Below, one piece after another: positions 53,670 through 64,000 of a stretch of DNA of 64,000 nt. Under the pieces are notes generated by a model that ran no database searches, was not told where the DNA came from, and saw nothing but the letters and a program-made list of their open reading frames with translations. Source of the stretch: Candidatus Nitrosocaldus schleperae (GTDB lineage Archaea > Thermoproteota > Nitrososphaeria > Nitrososphaerales > Nitrosocaldaceae); NCBI GenBank assembly GCA_013538805.1, contig JABXGR010000002.1, forward strand, positions 1 through 64,000, in the 5' to 3' direction. Position numbers and translations under genes: made by a program. Numbering within the stretch: position 1 is the stretch's first letter; every line of letters begins with the position of its first letter.

Positions 53670-54712
53670 TATGCAATAGCAACTTACCTCAACTCAACGA
53701 TCTTGTTAGCATAGATGATGATGTTACAGATGAGTGTTATGGTTACTATCCATTCTCTAGGCCTATAGATGTACTACTAGACTATGGTCTAATAGCACTT
53801 GATAAACCAGCGGGACCAACTAGCCATGAGGTGGTTGCATGGGTTAAGAGGATCCTTGCAGTAGAGAGTGCAGGGCATAGTGGTACACTAGACCCTCCAA
53901 CAACTGGCTTGCTTCCTATAGGGCTTGGGGAGGCAACCAAGGCATTAACAGTACTACTCCTTGGACCAAAGGAGTACTATGCAATAGCAAGACTGCATGC
54001 AACTGTGCCTAGCAAGATGCTCCATGATGTCATAAGCATGTTCATAGGCGATATATACCAGAGGCCCCCTCAGAGGTCATCTGTGAAGAGGGAGGTTAGG
54101 GTAAGGAGGATATACGAGTTGGAGGTGGTTGAGGAGCATGGTAGGTTACTCCTGCTCAGGGTGCTATGCCAAGCAGGAACATACGTTAGGAAGTTGATAT
54201 ACGATATAGGGGAAGTGCTAGGCTCTGGTGCAAGCATGGTAGAGTTGAGGAGGAGTAGGGTTAGCATGCTTGGTGAGGATGATATGGTTAGGCTCCATGA
54301 CCTCTACGATGCATACATGCTATGGAGGGAGAAGGGCGAGGAGGAGAAGTTGAGGAGGATGATCAAGCCTATAGAGTATGCTTTGATGCATGTAAAGGCT
54401 GTAGTGGTAAGGGATAGTGCTGTAGACTCTATATGCCATGGTGCACAGTTGGCAGTGCCAGGGGTTCTGAAGGTATCCAAGGATCTACAGAAGGGCGATC
54501 TTGTTGGAATATACACCTTGAAGGGAGAACTTGTTGCTCTTGCAGAGGCTATGATGTCTGCATATGAGATTGCTGAGGCTGATAAAGGCATAGCATTCAC
54601 GCTCAAGCGTGTTATTATGAAGCCAAACACGTATCCCAAGGCTTGGAAGAGTAAGAGCAATAGCAATAGCAGTAGTAGTAGCAATAGCAATAGTCGCAAA
54701 AGTTACACGTAG
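53666..54712 (+). CDS. cbf5: tRNA/rRNA pseudouridine synthase Cbf5 (TruB family)
   Basis: 348 residues. GLIALDKPAGPTSHEVVAWVKRI, catalytic Asp in AGHSGTLDPPTTGLLPIGLGEATK, RPPQRSSVKREVRVR and CQAGTYVRKLIYDIGE are the TruB/Cbf5 motifs; a PUA domain follows (AVVVRDSAVDSICHGAQLAVPGV). It is the catalytic core of H/ACA RNPs with Gar1 (21597-21983). The last ~20 residues are Ser/Asn/Lys low complexity, not part of the family. Confidence 0.95.
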   Translation: MICNSNLPQLNDLVSIDDDVTDECYGYYPFSRPIDVLLDYGLIALDKPAGPTSHEVVAWVKRILAVESAGHSGTLDPPTTGLLPIGLGEATKALTVLLLGPKEYYAIARLHATVPSKMLHDVISMFIGDIYQRPPQRSSVKREVRVRRIYELEVVEEHGRLLLLRVLCQAGTYVRKLIYDIGEVLGSGASMVELRRSRVSMLGEDDMVRLHDLYDAYMLWREKGEEEKLRRMIKPIEYALMHVKAVVVRDSAVDSICHGAQLAVPGVLKVSKDLQKGDLVGIYTLKGELVALAEAMMSAYEIAEADKGIAFTLKRVIMKPNTYPKAWKSKSNSNSSSSSNSNSRKSYT

Positions 54713-54744
54713 TGAATAGAGAAGAATTACTGACAGGGTTAAGG

Positions 54745-55062
54745 TTAGCCCTGCTGCATCACATGCCTATCTATAAGCTTTGTTAATAGAGCAGCATGCT
54801 TTTCAGCATCCTTCTCATTCTCCTCCAGCAGTCTCTTTGCATCATCGTTCTTAACCATTGTAATATAACCTTTGTATGCAACTATCATCTTTAGTTCATT
54901 CTCAAGAGCATCAAGCAGTGCCTTTGCCTCATCGTTATTAGCCTTGCTTATAGCAGCATCCTTGAAGCAAGTGAAGTGCACAGCACCCTTTGAGTAGAAT
55001 GTGAACAACTCACTCCATGATATCTGCCTTGAGCATATAGCACAACTCCACCTTGTACTCAT
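54745..55062 (-). CDS. DUF2175 family protein
   Basis: 105 residues. A CAIC zinc-knuckle-like motif plus VHFTCF form a small metal site in the first 35 residues, followed by a long helical region (KALLDALENELKMIVAYKGYI). This is the archaeal DUF2175 pattern; function unknown. It faces the cbf5 gene tail to tail, 32 bp apart. Confidence 0.8.
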   Translation of the reverse strand: MSTRWSCAICSRQISWSELFTFYSKGAVHFTCFKDAAISKANNDEAKALLDALENELKMIVAYKGYITMVKNDDAKRLLEENEKDAEKHAALLTKLIDRHVMQQG

Positions 55063-55160
55063 ACCTGTACTTCTCTGGCATGGTTATTAAACTATTTGAT
55101 TACTGCAAGGAATCATATTTATGTATGTGGAGAGGAAGATGTCATGGATGTGTAAGATGT

Positions 55161-55337
55161 GCCGGGGTACCCTAGTCTGGTAGGGGGCAGTTTGGATGGT
55201 AGATAGGAGAGTGATGTATAGCATATGGTAACCAAGCCCATGCCTGGAGTAGTTAGGGTTAGGGTGAGCAGGTAACATACAAGATACAAGTAGCCTGTGC
55301 CCGCAAGGGCTCGTGGGTTCAAATCCCACCCCCGGCG
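55161..55337 (+). tRNA. tRNA-Ser (probable anticodon GGA) with an intron of about 95 nt
   Basis: The acceptor arm pairs GCCGGGG (55161-55167) with CCCCGGC (55330-55336), discriminator G at 55337. D stem CCC/GGG, T arm GTGGG-TTCAAAT-CCCAC, and a long variable arm CCC-GCAA-GGG fit a type-II serine tRNA. In exon 1 GCAGT-TT-GGA gives anticodon GGA at 55194-55196. With an intron at about 55198-55292 the anticodon stem has one mismatch (31-39) and a G-T pair, so the exact splice sites may be shifted. No encoded CCA. Confidence 0.75.
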
Positions 55338-55381
55338 TCCTTATACACATTTATTATATTCTTACTATCATCCTCCTATCT

Positions 55382-55780
55382 ATGGTAGGAGGAGTTAAAT
55401 TCTCAAAGAAGGAGGTCGAGTTTATAAATAGGCATGAGGTATGTAGGTTTGCAACATGCCTCAACGATAGACCCCATGTAGTGCCAGTATGCTACATCTT
55501 CCTGAATAATAACTTCTACATAGCAACAGATTACAACACAAGGAAGTTCAAGAATGTATCAAGGAATAGGAATGTAGCATTGGTAATAGATACGTACAAA
55601 CCAAACAAGGCTGTAATGGTTGAGGGTATAGCAGATATAATAGAGTATGGACAGGAGTTCAAGGAGATCTACAAGTTGTTCCATGATAGGTTTGAATGGG
55701 TTAGGAGAGAACCCTGGGATGAAGGAGAGGCACCATTCATAAGAGTGAGTGTTATCAAGAAGGTATCATGGGGCTTATAA
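55382..55780 (+). CDS. Pyridoxamine-phosphate-oxidase-like flavin-binding split-barrel protein
   Basis: 132 residues from ATG 55382; an upstream in-frame start would begin inside the tRNA gene. FINRHEVCRFATCLNDRPHVVPVCYIFLNNNFYIATDYNTRKFKNVSRNRNVALVID is the PNPOx-like split barrel that binds FMN or F420. The C-terminus has a small basic tail. Likely a reductase or oxidase of unknown substrate. Confidence 0.85.
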   Translation: MVGGVKFSKKEVEFINRHEVCRFATCLNDRPHVVPVCYIFLNNNFYIATDYNTRKFKNVSRNRNVALVIDTYKPNKAVMVEGIADIIEYGQEFKEIYKLFHDRFEWVRREPWDEGEAPFIRVSVIKKVSWGL

Positions 55781-55818
55781 CCGTTAATGTATTTAACTAG
55801 CCAACAAACAGTAGCAAT

Positions 55819-56307
55819 ATGGGAGGGTTCATCGCAGAACTAGCTGGGCGGTTATGTGAGTTGATACTTCCAATAAAGTATGATATCTTCATAGGCAATA
55901 CAAGTTCTAGCATAGCATTATGCACCTTATCTAGTATAGATCTACTGCTTGAGGTATCTAGATCTGATCTCATGAGTAGTATTGCAGTTGCTGGAAGACT
56001 GTTATCTGAGAATAAAGGTATAGATGCACTTGTAAGGCATGTTATAGCAGATAAGAGGATAAGATGCATGGTACTTGCTGGCAAGGACTCGAAGGGGCAT
56101 CTTGCAGGACAGTCACTTCTTGCTTTATGGCTTAATGGTGTTGATGATGAGGGAAGGATAATAGGTTCTATGGGCAAGGATGCAGTACTTACCTTAAGCA
56201 AGGATGAGGTAGAGGAGTTTAGAACCCAGATAAGTACGATGATAGATATGAGAGGTATCAGGGATGTGGAGATAATACGTAAATTCATACTGGCTAGCAC
56301 TTGCTGA
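55819..56307 (+). CDS. MtrA-like corrinoid-binding protein
   Basis: 162 residues. ENKGIDALVRHVIADKRIRCMVLAGKDSKGHLAGQSLLALWLNGVDD matches the core of methyltransferase subunit A (MtrA) of methanogens, including His94 in SKGH, which I take to be the cobalt-ligand position. The C-terminal membrane helix of methanogen MtrA is missing, so it is soluble. Without the other mtr subunits, a role as a general corrinoid carrier in a methyl transfer is likelier than methanogenesis. Conserved in Thaumarchaeota by my recall; function unknown. Confidence 0.83.
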   Translation: MGGFIAELAGRLCELILPIKYDIFIGNTSSSIALCTLSSIDLLLEVSRSDLMSSIAVAGRLLSENKGIDALVRHVIADKRIRCMVLAGKDSKGHLAGQSLLALWLNGVDDEGRIIGSMGKDAVLTLSKDEVEEFRTQISTMIDMRGIRDVEIIRKFILASTC

Positions 56308-56348
56308 AGTAAAGCAATGCTTAATAACATGTACATCGCCATTTATAC

Positions 56349-56624
56349 ATGGCTACAGCATTCCTAGTACTCTACCAGTTCAAGAGTATGAGCGATGAGG
56401 AGGCATCCAAGGCAAGCAAAGAATGGGATGAGTTGAAGAGGAGCATTCCAAATGGTATAAGGTTGGTTGGTGAGTACATCCATGCTTGGGGTACTGAGTA
56501 CAATGGATTCCTCATATTTGAGAGCGATGATGCAGATAAGTTCCTTGACTGGTGGCCTGGATTCAAGGATAAGATAAGGTGGTATGTTACAAAGACCCAT
56601 ACTATAGTTGCTAGAAAGCGTTGA
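56349..56624 (+). CDS. Small DUF3303-like alpha-beta protein
   Basis: 91 residues: ATAFLVLYQFKSMSDEEASKASKEWDELK, then YNGFLIFESDDADKFLDWWPGFKDKIRWYVTKTHTIV. The pattern fits a ferredoxin-like (dimeric alpha-beta barrel) fold seen in DUF3303-type proteins. No catalytic residues are evident. It follows the MtrA-like gene by 41 bp and may share its transcript. Confidence 0.7.
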   Translation: MATAFLVLYQFKSMSDEEASKASKEWDELKRSIPNGIRLVGEYIHAWGTEYNGFLIFESDDADKFLDWWPGFKDKIRWYVTKTHTIVARKR

Positions 56625-56744
56625 TTCCATAATAATCGGTATATGCAATAAATAATCAATCTAATGATGATGTAGATGAGATGGGCATGCCAGATAGATC
56701 AACAAAATTTTTAGTTATAGAATAGGATATGCTGCTCACTCTAT

Positions 56745-57686
56745 TTATGTGATCCTAGTAACAACAAATGTTATTATGAAACTTAGCAATGTGGATCCTA
56801 TCCAAGAGGATACAAGTAAGAATAGTGAACGTTTATTGTATAGATGAGGCTTCCTTATCATGTTGATACCTATGAGTGAGCTTACAAGCATCTGAGAGAA
56901 AGGTAATGGTATATGCATCTGTGTAGATAACCATAATATGATGGAACATGATGATATACCACTCATTATGGTAGCAGGAGTGTAGCCAACTATCTCCTCA
57001 CTTAAGAACCTTGATATGTTTTTGCCCTTGATCATACCAATAGTAAAGGCTAACAGTATAGAAAGCATCATACAGATACCATCAGCAGTAGTAGCATCAG
57101 CAGTAGTAGCATCAACAGCAATGTACCTATTGCCCATGGAGTAGAGTAGTCCTAGGTTGTTTGCCCCTATAGTGTATGATGCATAGAAGGTTAAAACTGG
57201 TAGCATGAGTGAATAGAACCTGAATAGGTTGACAAGGCTTAATCTAGTTGTGAACCTTAGTATGAGATGGTATATCAATATAGTAGTTGTTAATGCCATG
57301 AAAGGTGCTACGATCCACCATGATATCACAGATACTGTATTAGGCGTACTCTCTATAGTGCTTCCAATATAACTTGCAAATATTATATTTACCATGCTCA
57401 CAGGTATGTGTAGGAATGAGAATATGGATAGCATTATGGCTGTTACTACTGATGTAGTTGTGTAATCCTCTAGTGTTATAACGCTAACCATCTTCCACCC
57501 CTCAACCAATGCTCCAACAGCAAACCCTAAGGTTGAGATGCTTATACTCATCCTATAGTTGAAGCCAGAGGCTAACATATTTGCCACTGCTATACCAGCA
57601 TTATTGATACCAAAGAGTAATGCTATGTAGAGTAGTAAGATGGTATCTAATGGATGGCTCATCATTGTTGTTATTATGCTATGCAT
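56745..57686 (-). CDS. pitA: PiT-family inorganic phosphate permease
   Basis: 313 residues, about eight to ten helices. LLYIALLFGINNAGIAVANML has the PiT-type repeat (GxNDxx region altered to GINNAG), and SYTIGANNLGLLYSMGN is the second repeat. Both inverted repeats are present, somewhat short of the family length. It takes up phosphate with a cation. It overlaps the DUF47/PhoU-like gene by 8 bp, the usual operon partner. Confidence 0.85.
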   Translation of the reverse strand: MHSIITTMMSHPLDTILLLYIALLFGINNAGIAVANMLASGFNYRMSISISTLGFAVGALVEGWKMVSVITLEDYTTTSVVTAIMLSIFSFLHIPVSMVNIIFASYIGSTIESTPNTVSVISWWIVAPFMALTTTILIYHLILRFTTRLSLVNLFRFYSLMLPVLTFYASYTIGANNLGLLYSMGNRYIAVDATTADATTADGICMMLSILLAFTIGMIKGKNISRFLSEEIVGYTPATIMSGISSCSIILWLSTQMHIPLPFSQMLVSSLIGINMIRKPHLYNKRSLFLLVSSWIGSTLLSFIITFVVTRIT

Positions 57687-58365
57687 ACCCTTTGGCCAGC
57701 ATAAGTATTATAACATCGCTAGCATCTTCTGCACTATCTGCAATCCTATCTATGAGCTGGATGAACTCCTTGAGTTGTATTATGGTGAGTATGTCATAAG
57801 CATTGCTTGAGTATAGTTCATGCAGTACTATGCTCTTTATTTCATCAACCCTCTCCTCACCCTGCTCTACCTTCTTTACCTTCTCAAGTATGAGATCTCT
57901 CTTCTCATGCAATGAATATATCAGGTCTAGAAGGCGCATAACCGTCTCTATACTCTCGTTTATGTATGCTATGGTGTTAGCATTGAGGAACTTGAGCAGT
58001 GAATCATCTGGAACCCTTCTTATCATCAATGTTCTAGATGCCTCCTTTGCACTATCTGCTATATCATCAACATGCTCCATGAATGCAAGAATATCCTCAC
58101 GCATGTAACCAAAGAACGATCCCTTACATACCTTGATAACATTCTCCCTATGCACATCATCAGCCCTAGTCTCTAGAGCATCTATCAACTCAACATACTC
58201 TTGCCCCTTCTTTATATCAAGTGTAAGGATAGAGTCTATCATACTCTTGAAGTTGTTAAGTATCTCTACTACAATATTCATATGCTCTAGCAATATATCT
58301 TGAATACTATTACTGCTACTACCAATATCCCTCCTTATACCATTGAATATTCTACCCTTCTTCAT
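57679..58365 (-). CDS. DUF47 / PhoU-like phosphate-transport regulator
   Basis: 228 residues from ATG 58365 (MKKGRIFNG); the frame continues upstream but that part is hydrophobic and overlaps the divergent promoter. Helical repeats with ALETRADDVHRENVIKV, MEHVDDIADSAKEASRTL and DRIADSAEDASDVI (acidic metal-binding E/D-xxx-D motifs) match the TIGR00153/DUF47 family that pairs with PiT transporters. It probably controls the permease encoded next. Confidence 0.9.
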   Translation of the reverse strand: MKKGRIFNGIRRDIGSSSNSIQDILLEHMNIVVEILNNFKSMIDSILTLDIKKGQEYVELIDALETRADDVHRENVIKVCKGSFFGYMREDILAFMEHVDDIADSAKEASRTLMIRRVPDDSLLKFLNANTIAYINESIETVMRLLDLIYSLHEKRDLILEKVKKVEQGEERVDEIKSIVLHELYSSNAYDILTIIQLKEFIQLIDRIADSAEDASDVIILMLAKGYA

Positions 58366-58437
58366 ATAATCTAATGAAGATCTGAGTAATAATAGTCTTA
58401 GGACTAGATAAAGATAAAAAGAGGAAAGGGATTGCAT

Positions 58438-58698
58438 ATGGATGATATGATTCCAGATAAGTGCTGTATAAGGACAGGGTTAAAGGTCTGCAGGAATGCA
58501 CCATCATACATACTCTCCATACTAGATAGTTCTGGAGGGGAATACATGATAGGCCTTGTATGTAGAGAGCATATAACCCTTGTAGAGAGGTTGGTTGAGT
58601 TGAAGCAGAAGCATGGTGAGATACCTGAAGGCTCTGTAAGGTTTACAGAGCTAAAGTGTGTAGCAACAGCATGTAACTACACCTTTAATCAAGCATAA
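58438..58698 (+). CDS. Small cysteine-containing protein of unknown function
   Basis: 86 residues from ATG 58438; a TTG at 58432 also opens the frame. CC, C and a C-terminal pair of cysteines (LKCVATACNYTFNQ) may bind metal. It resembles small conserved thaumarchaeal proteins I cannot name. Divergent from the phosphate-transport genes. Confidence 0.62.
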   Translation: MDDMIPDKCCIRTGLKVCRNAPSYILSILDSSGGEYMIGLVCREHITLVERLVELKQKHGEIPEGSVRFTELKCVATACNYTFNQA

Positions 58699-58771
58699 TT
58701 TGATAGTAAGGCTAGATATGCAACTCTACATAGTTAAACATATTTAAAAGAAGGTAGCATCTATTACTAAT

Positions 58772-58945
58772 ATGGATGATACCGTTACTGATGCAGATGT
58801 TGATAGCGATAGTGATGAGGTAGAGATGGTCTTCTGTGATATATGTGGTAATGCTATAGAGGCATGCTCATGTGTCTGCCCTTACTGTGGAGAGAGGGAA
58901 GGTTGCAGATGCTGCCTATTCGATGCTACAACTGGAGGAGGTTAG
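58772..58945 (+). CDS. 57-residue cysteine-rich zinc-binding protein
   Basis: From ATG 58772 the frame reads an acidic lead (MDDTVTDADVDSDSDEVEM) followed by nine cysteines: FCDICGNAI, CSCVCPYCG and CRCC. The CxxC pairs suggest two zinc sites. A TATTTAAAAG element about 24-31 bp before the ATG supports expression. No family recognised; reminiscent of small zinc-ribbon adapters. Confidence 0.7.
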   Translation: MDDTVTDADVDSDSDEVEMVFCDICGNAIEACSCVCPYCGEREGCRCCLFDATTGGG

Positions 58946-59033
58946 CCATCATTCTGCTATTAATGTATATTATACACTATTTTTAAAATATCTTAACGAA
59001 TAGGATAAAAGAGAGGATCAATATAGATAAAGC

Positions 59034-63081
<4,048 letters not shown>

Positions 63082-63166
63082 AGGAATAAGGCATAATGAT
63101 TAATTAATTAATAACCGTACAACTCAACTAACAAACCACAATATAGCATCATCATACTATATTATA

Positions 63167-63835
63167 TTATACTACCGCACTATCTATGAACCTTCTAATC
63201 CATCTTACTGTCCTTCCAACATCTGCAGACTTTGTTATATATGAGCCCATAACTATGATCTCTGCCCCTGCCCTTATCAACTCACATATATTTGAGTCAT
63301 CTATGCCTCCAGCAACGGCTATAGGAATATTACATGAACTACTCAATGCCTTCACAACCTTGATCATCTCATCCATCTGCATAGCCCCTGCTCTTACAGC
63401 ATCTATACCCCTGTGTATGCATATGTAATCTACACCCAACTCACATAGGTCCATGCCTCTATCCAATGGGTCCCTTACATGCAGAAGATCAACCATTATC
63501 TTTACACCATGGTTCCTTGCTGTTATAACAGCATCAAGTATGGTCTTATCGTGTGCTAGGGCAGATACGGTAACTATATCAGCACCATTCCTTGCTGCCA
63601 TCTCAACCTCCTCTGCTCCAGTATCAAGTACCTTCATGTCAGCAACAACAGGCAGATCCCTGCACACCTCCTTTATGCTCTTTACAGATGAGATGCCAGT
63701 ACTCTTTATGAGTAGTGTGCCAGCCTCTATGATATCAGCACCATTCTCCCTAGCCATTATCGCTATGCTTAAAGCATCCTCAACCCTTGCAACATCTAAC
63801 GCTATCTGAAGTAATGCCTTGCCCATACCATCCAT
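63167..63835 (-). CDS. 3-hexulose-6-phosphate synthase
   Basis: 222 residues from ATG 63835, supported by a TTTATATA box about 25 bp upstream; a further in-frame ATG at 63880 lies upstream of the box. LQIALDVARVEDALSIA, VVADMKVLDTGAEEVEMAARNGADIVTVSA and the loop IPIAVAGGIDDSNICELIRAGAEIIVMGSYI fit the HPS branch of the OMP-decarboxylase superfamily. In archaea this enzyme runs in reverse in the ribulose-monophosphate pathway to make pentoses for nucleotides. Confidence 0.9.
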   Translation of the reverse strand: MDGMGKALLQIALDVARVEDALSIAIMARENGADIIEAGTLLIKSTGISSVKSIKEVCRDLPVVADMKVLDTGAEEVEMAARNGADIVTVSALAHDKTILDAVITARNHGVKIMVDLLHVRDPLDRGMDLCELGVDYICIHRGIDAVRAGAMQMDEMIKVVKALSSSCNIPIAVAGGIDDSNICELIRAGAEIIVMGSYITKSADVGRTVRWIRRFIDSAVV

Positions 63836-64000
63836 GTATGGATAGCATACAGAATTATATAAATTTTGATTTATATCCATAGTCGTATTAAATTAATTAA
63901 TAGTTGTACCTATCTTAATAAGATATTACTCATATAGCAAGGATATATCATAGAATATATAGTAAGATGATAAGGGCAAAGTATTAAGTTAACTTCCTTG

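Noticed and set aside
55313-55381. Longer N-terminus for the flavin-type oxidase starting inside the tRNA-Ser gene
   Set aside because: It would overlap the T arm and acceptor of the tRNA; ATG 55382 gives the normal family length.
55819-56307. Evidence for methanogenesis from the mtrA-like gene
   Set aside because: No other mtr or mcr gene is near, the membrane anchor is missing, and the neighbours are aerobic respiratory and housekeeping genes.

Overview
The window looks like a chromosome segment from an archaeon of the Thaumarchaeota (Nitrososphaeria). The evidence is archaeal information machinery (TFB, S8e, SRP19, Gar1, Cbf5, archaeal Adk, DUF106 membrane protein, intron-containing tRNAs), TATA-like boxes about 25 bp before many start codons, a Rieske/cytochrome b pair near a membrane-anchored cupredoxin, a stand-alone MtrA-like protein, ScpA/ScpB, SufBCD and a hexulose-phosphate synthase. 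Base composition is moderate, with heavy use of AGG, ATA and AGC/AGT codons. This fits a thermophilic ammonia-oxidiser relative such as Nitrosocaldus, but no amo gene lies here, so the placement is an inference.

Layout. 1-7.2 kb: cell-surface proteins (a C-terminally anchored Ig-like protein, a coiled-coil nuclease-like protein and an 1811-residue subtilase). 7.3-11.9 kb: respiratory Rieske, cytochrome b and cupredoxin genes with one surface protein. 11.9-14.8 kb: TldD/TldE. 14.9-18.6 kb: surface protein, DedA protein, small regulators, alcohol dehydrogenase. 18.5-23 kb: ScpA/ScpB, S8e, a tiny zinc protein, SRP19, Gar1, TFB. 23.2-28.6 kb: SufC, a metalloprotease/partner pair, a HemQ-like protein, DUF1802, aldo/keto reductase, fused siroheme decarboxylase. 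28.7-37.2 kb: sirC-hemA-hemB, a second metalloprotease/partner pair, then hemL-hemC-cobA-hemD. 37.3-42.2 kb: sufB-sufD-Rieske ferredoxin-sufS-sufU. 42.3-47.4 kb: phosphoglycerate kinase, PAP2 phosphatase, small regulators, PAC2 protein, OB-fold protein, tRNA-Leu, TrmB. 47.6-54.7 kb: L18-S5-L30, gap, L15-SecY-Adk-DUF106-Cmk-Cbf5. 54.7-58.9 kb: DUF2175, tRNA-Ser, flavin-type oxidase, MtrA-like protein, phosphate transporter with its PhoU-like partner, small cysteine-rich proteins. 59-63.8 kb: 2-oxoacid:ferredoxin oxidoreductase, whose beta subunit carries an intein, and hexulose-phosphate synthase.

How the genes work together. Most of 23-42 kb is devoted to tetrapyrroles and Fe-S clusters. The hem genes take glutamyl-tRNA to uroporphyrinogen III, CobA and SirC lead to siroheme, and the fused AhbA-AhbB protein starts the siroheme-dependent heme route; a HemQ-family protein nearby could do the final decarboxylation. 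The Suf genes build clusters for the Rieske protein and for the oxidoreductase at the end of the window.

The most unusual item is a two-gene cassette, present twice. It encodes a secreted metzincin-like zinc protease with an Asp third ligand, followed by a membrane-anchored protein whose sequence pattern recalls OB-fold TIMP/netrin domains. Both copies sit in heme/Fe-S gene neighbourhoods, and one copy is frameshifted between its signal peptide and its catalytic domain. Other points of interest are an intein with a non-canonical C-terminus in the oxidoreductase, a tandem-duplicated operator/TATA block before the subtilase, and three phased TTAGGCAT repeats in the ahbAB/sirC promoter region.
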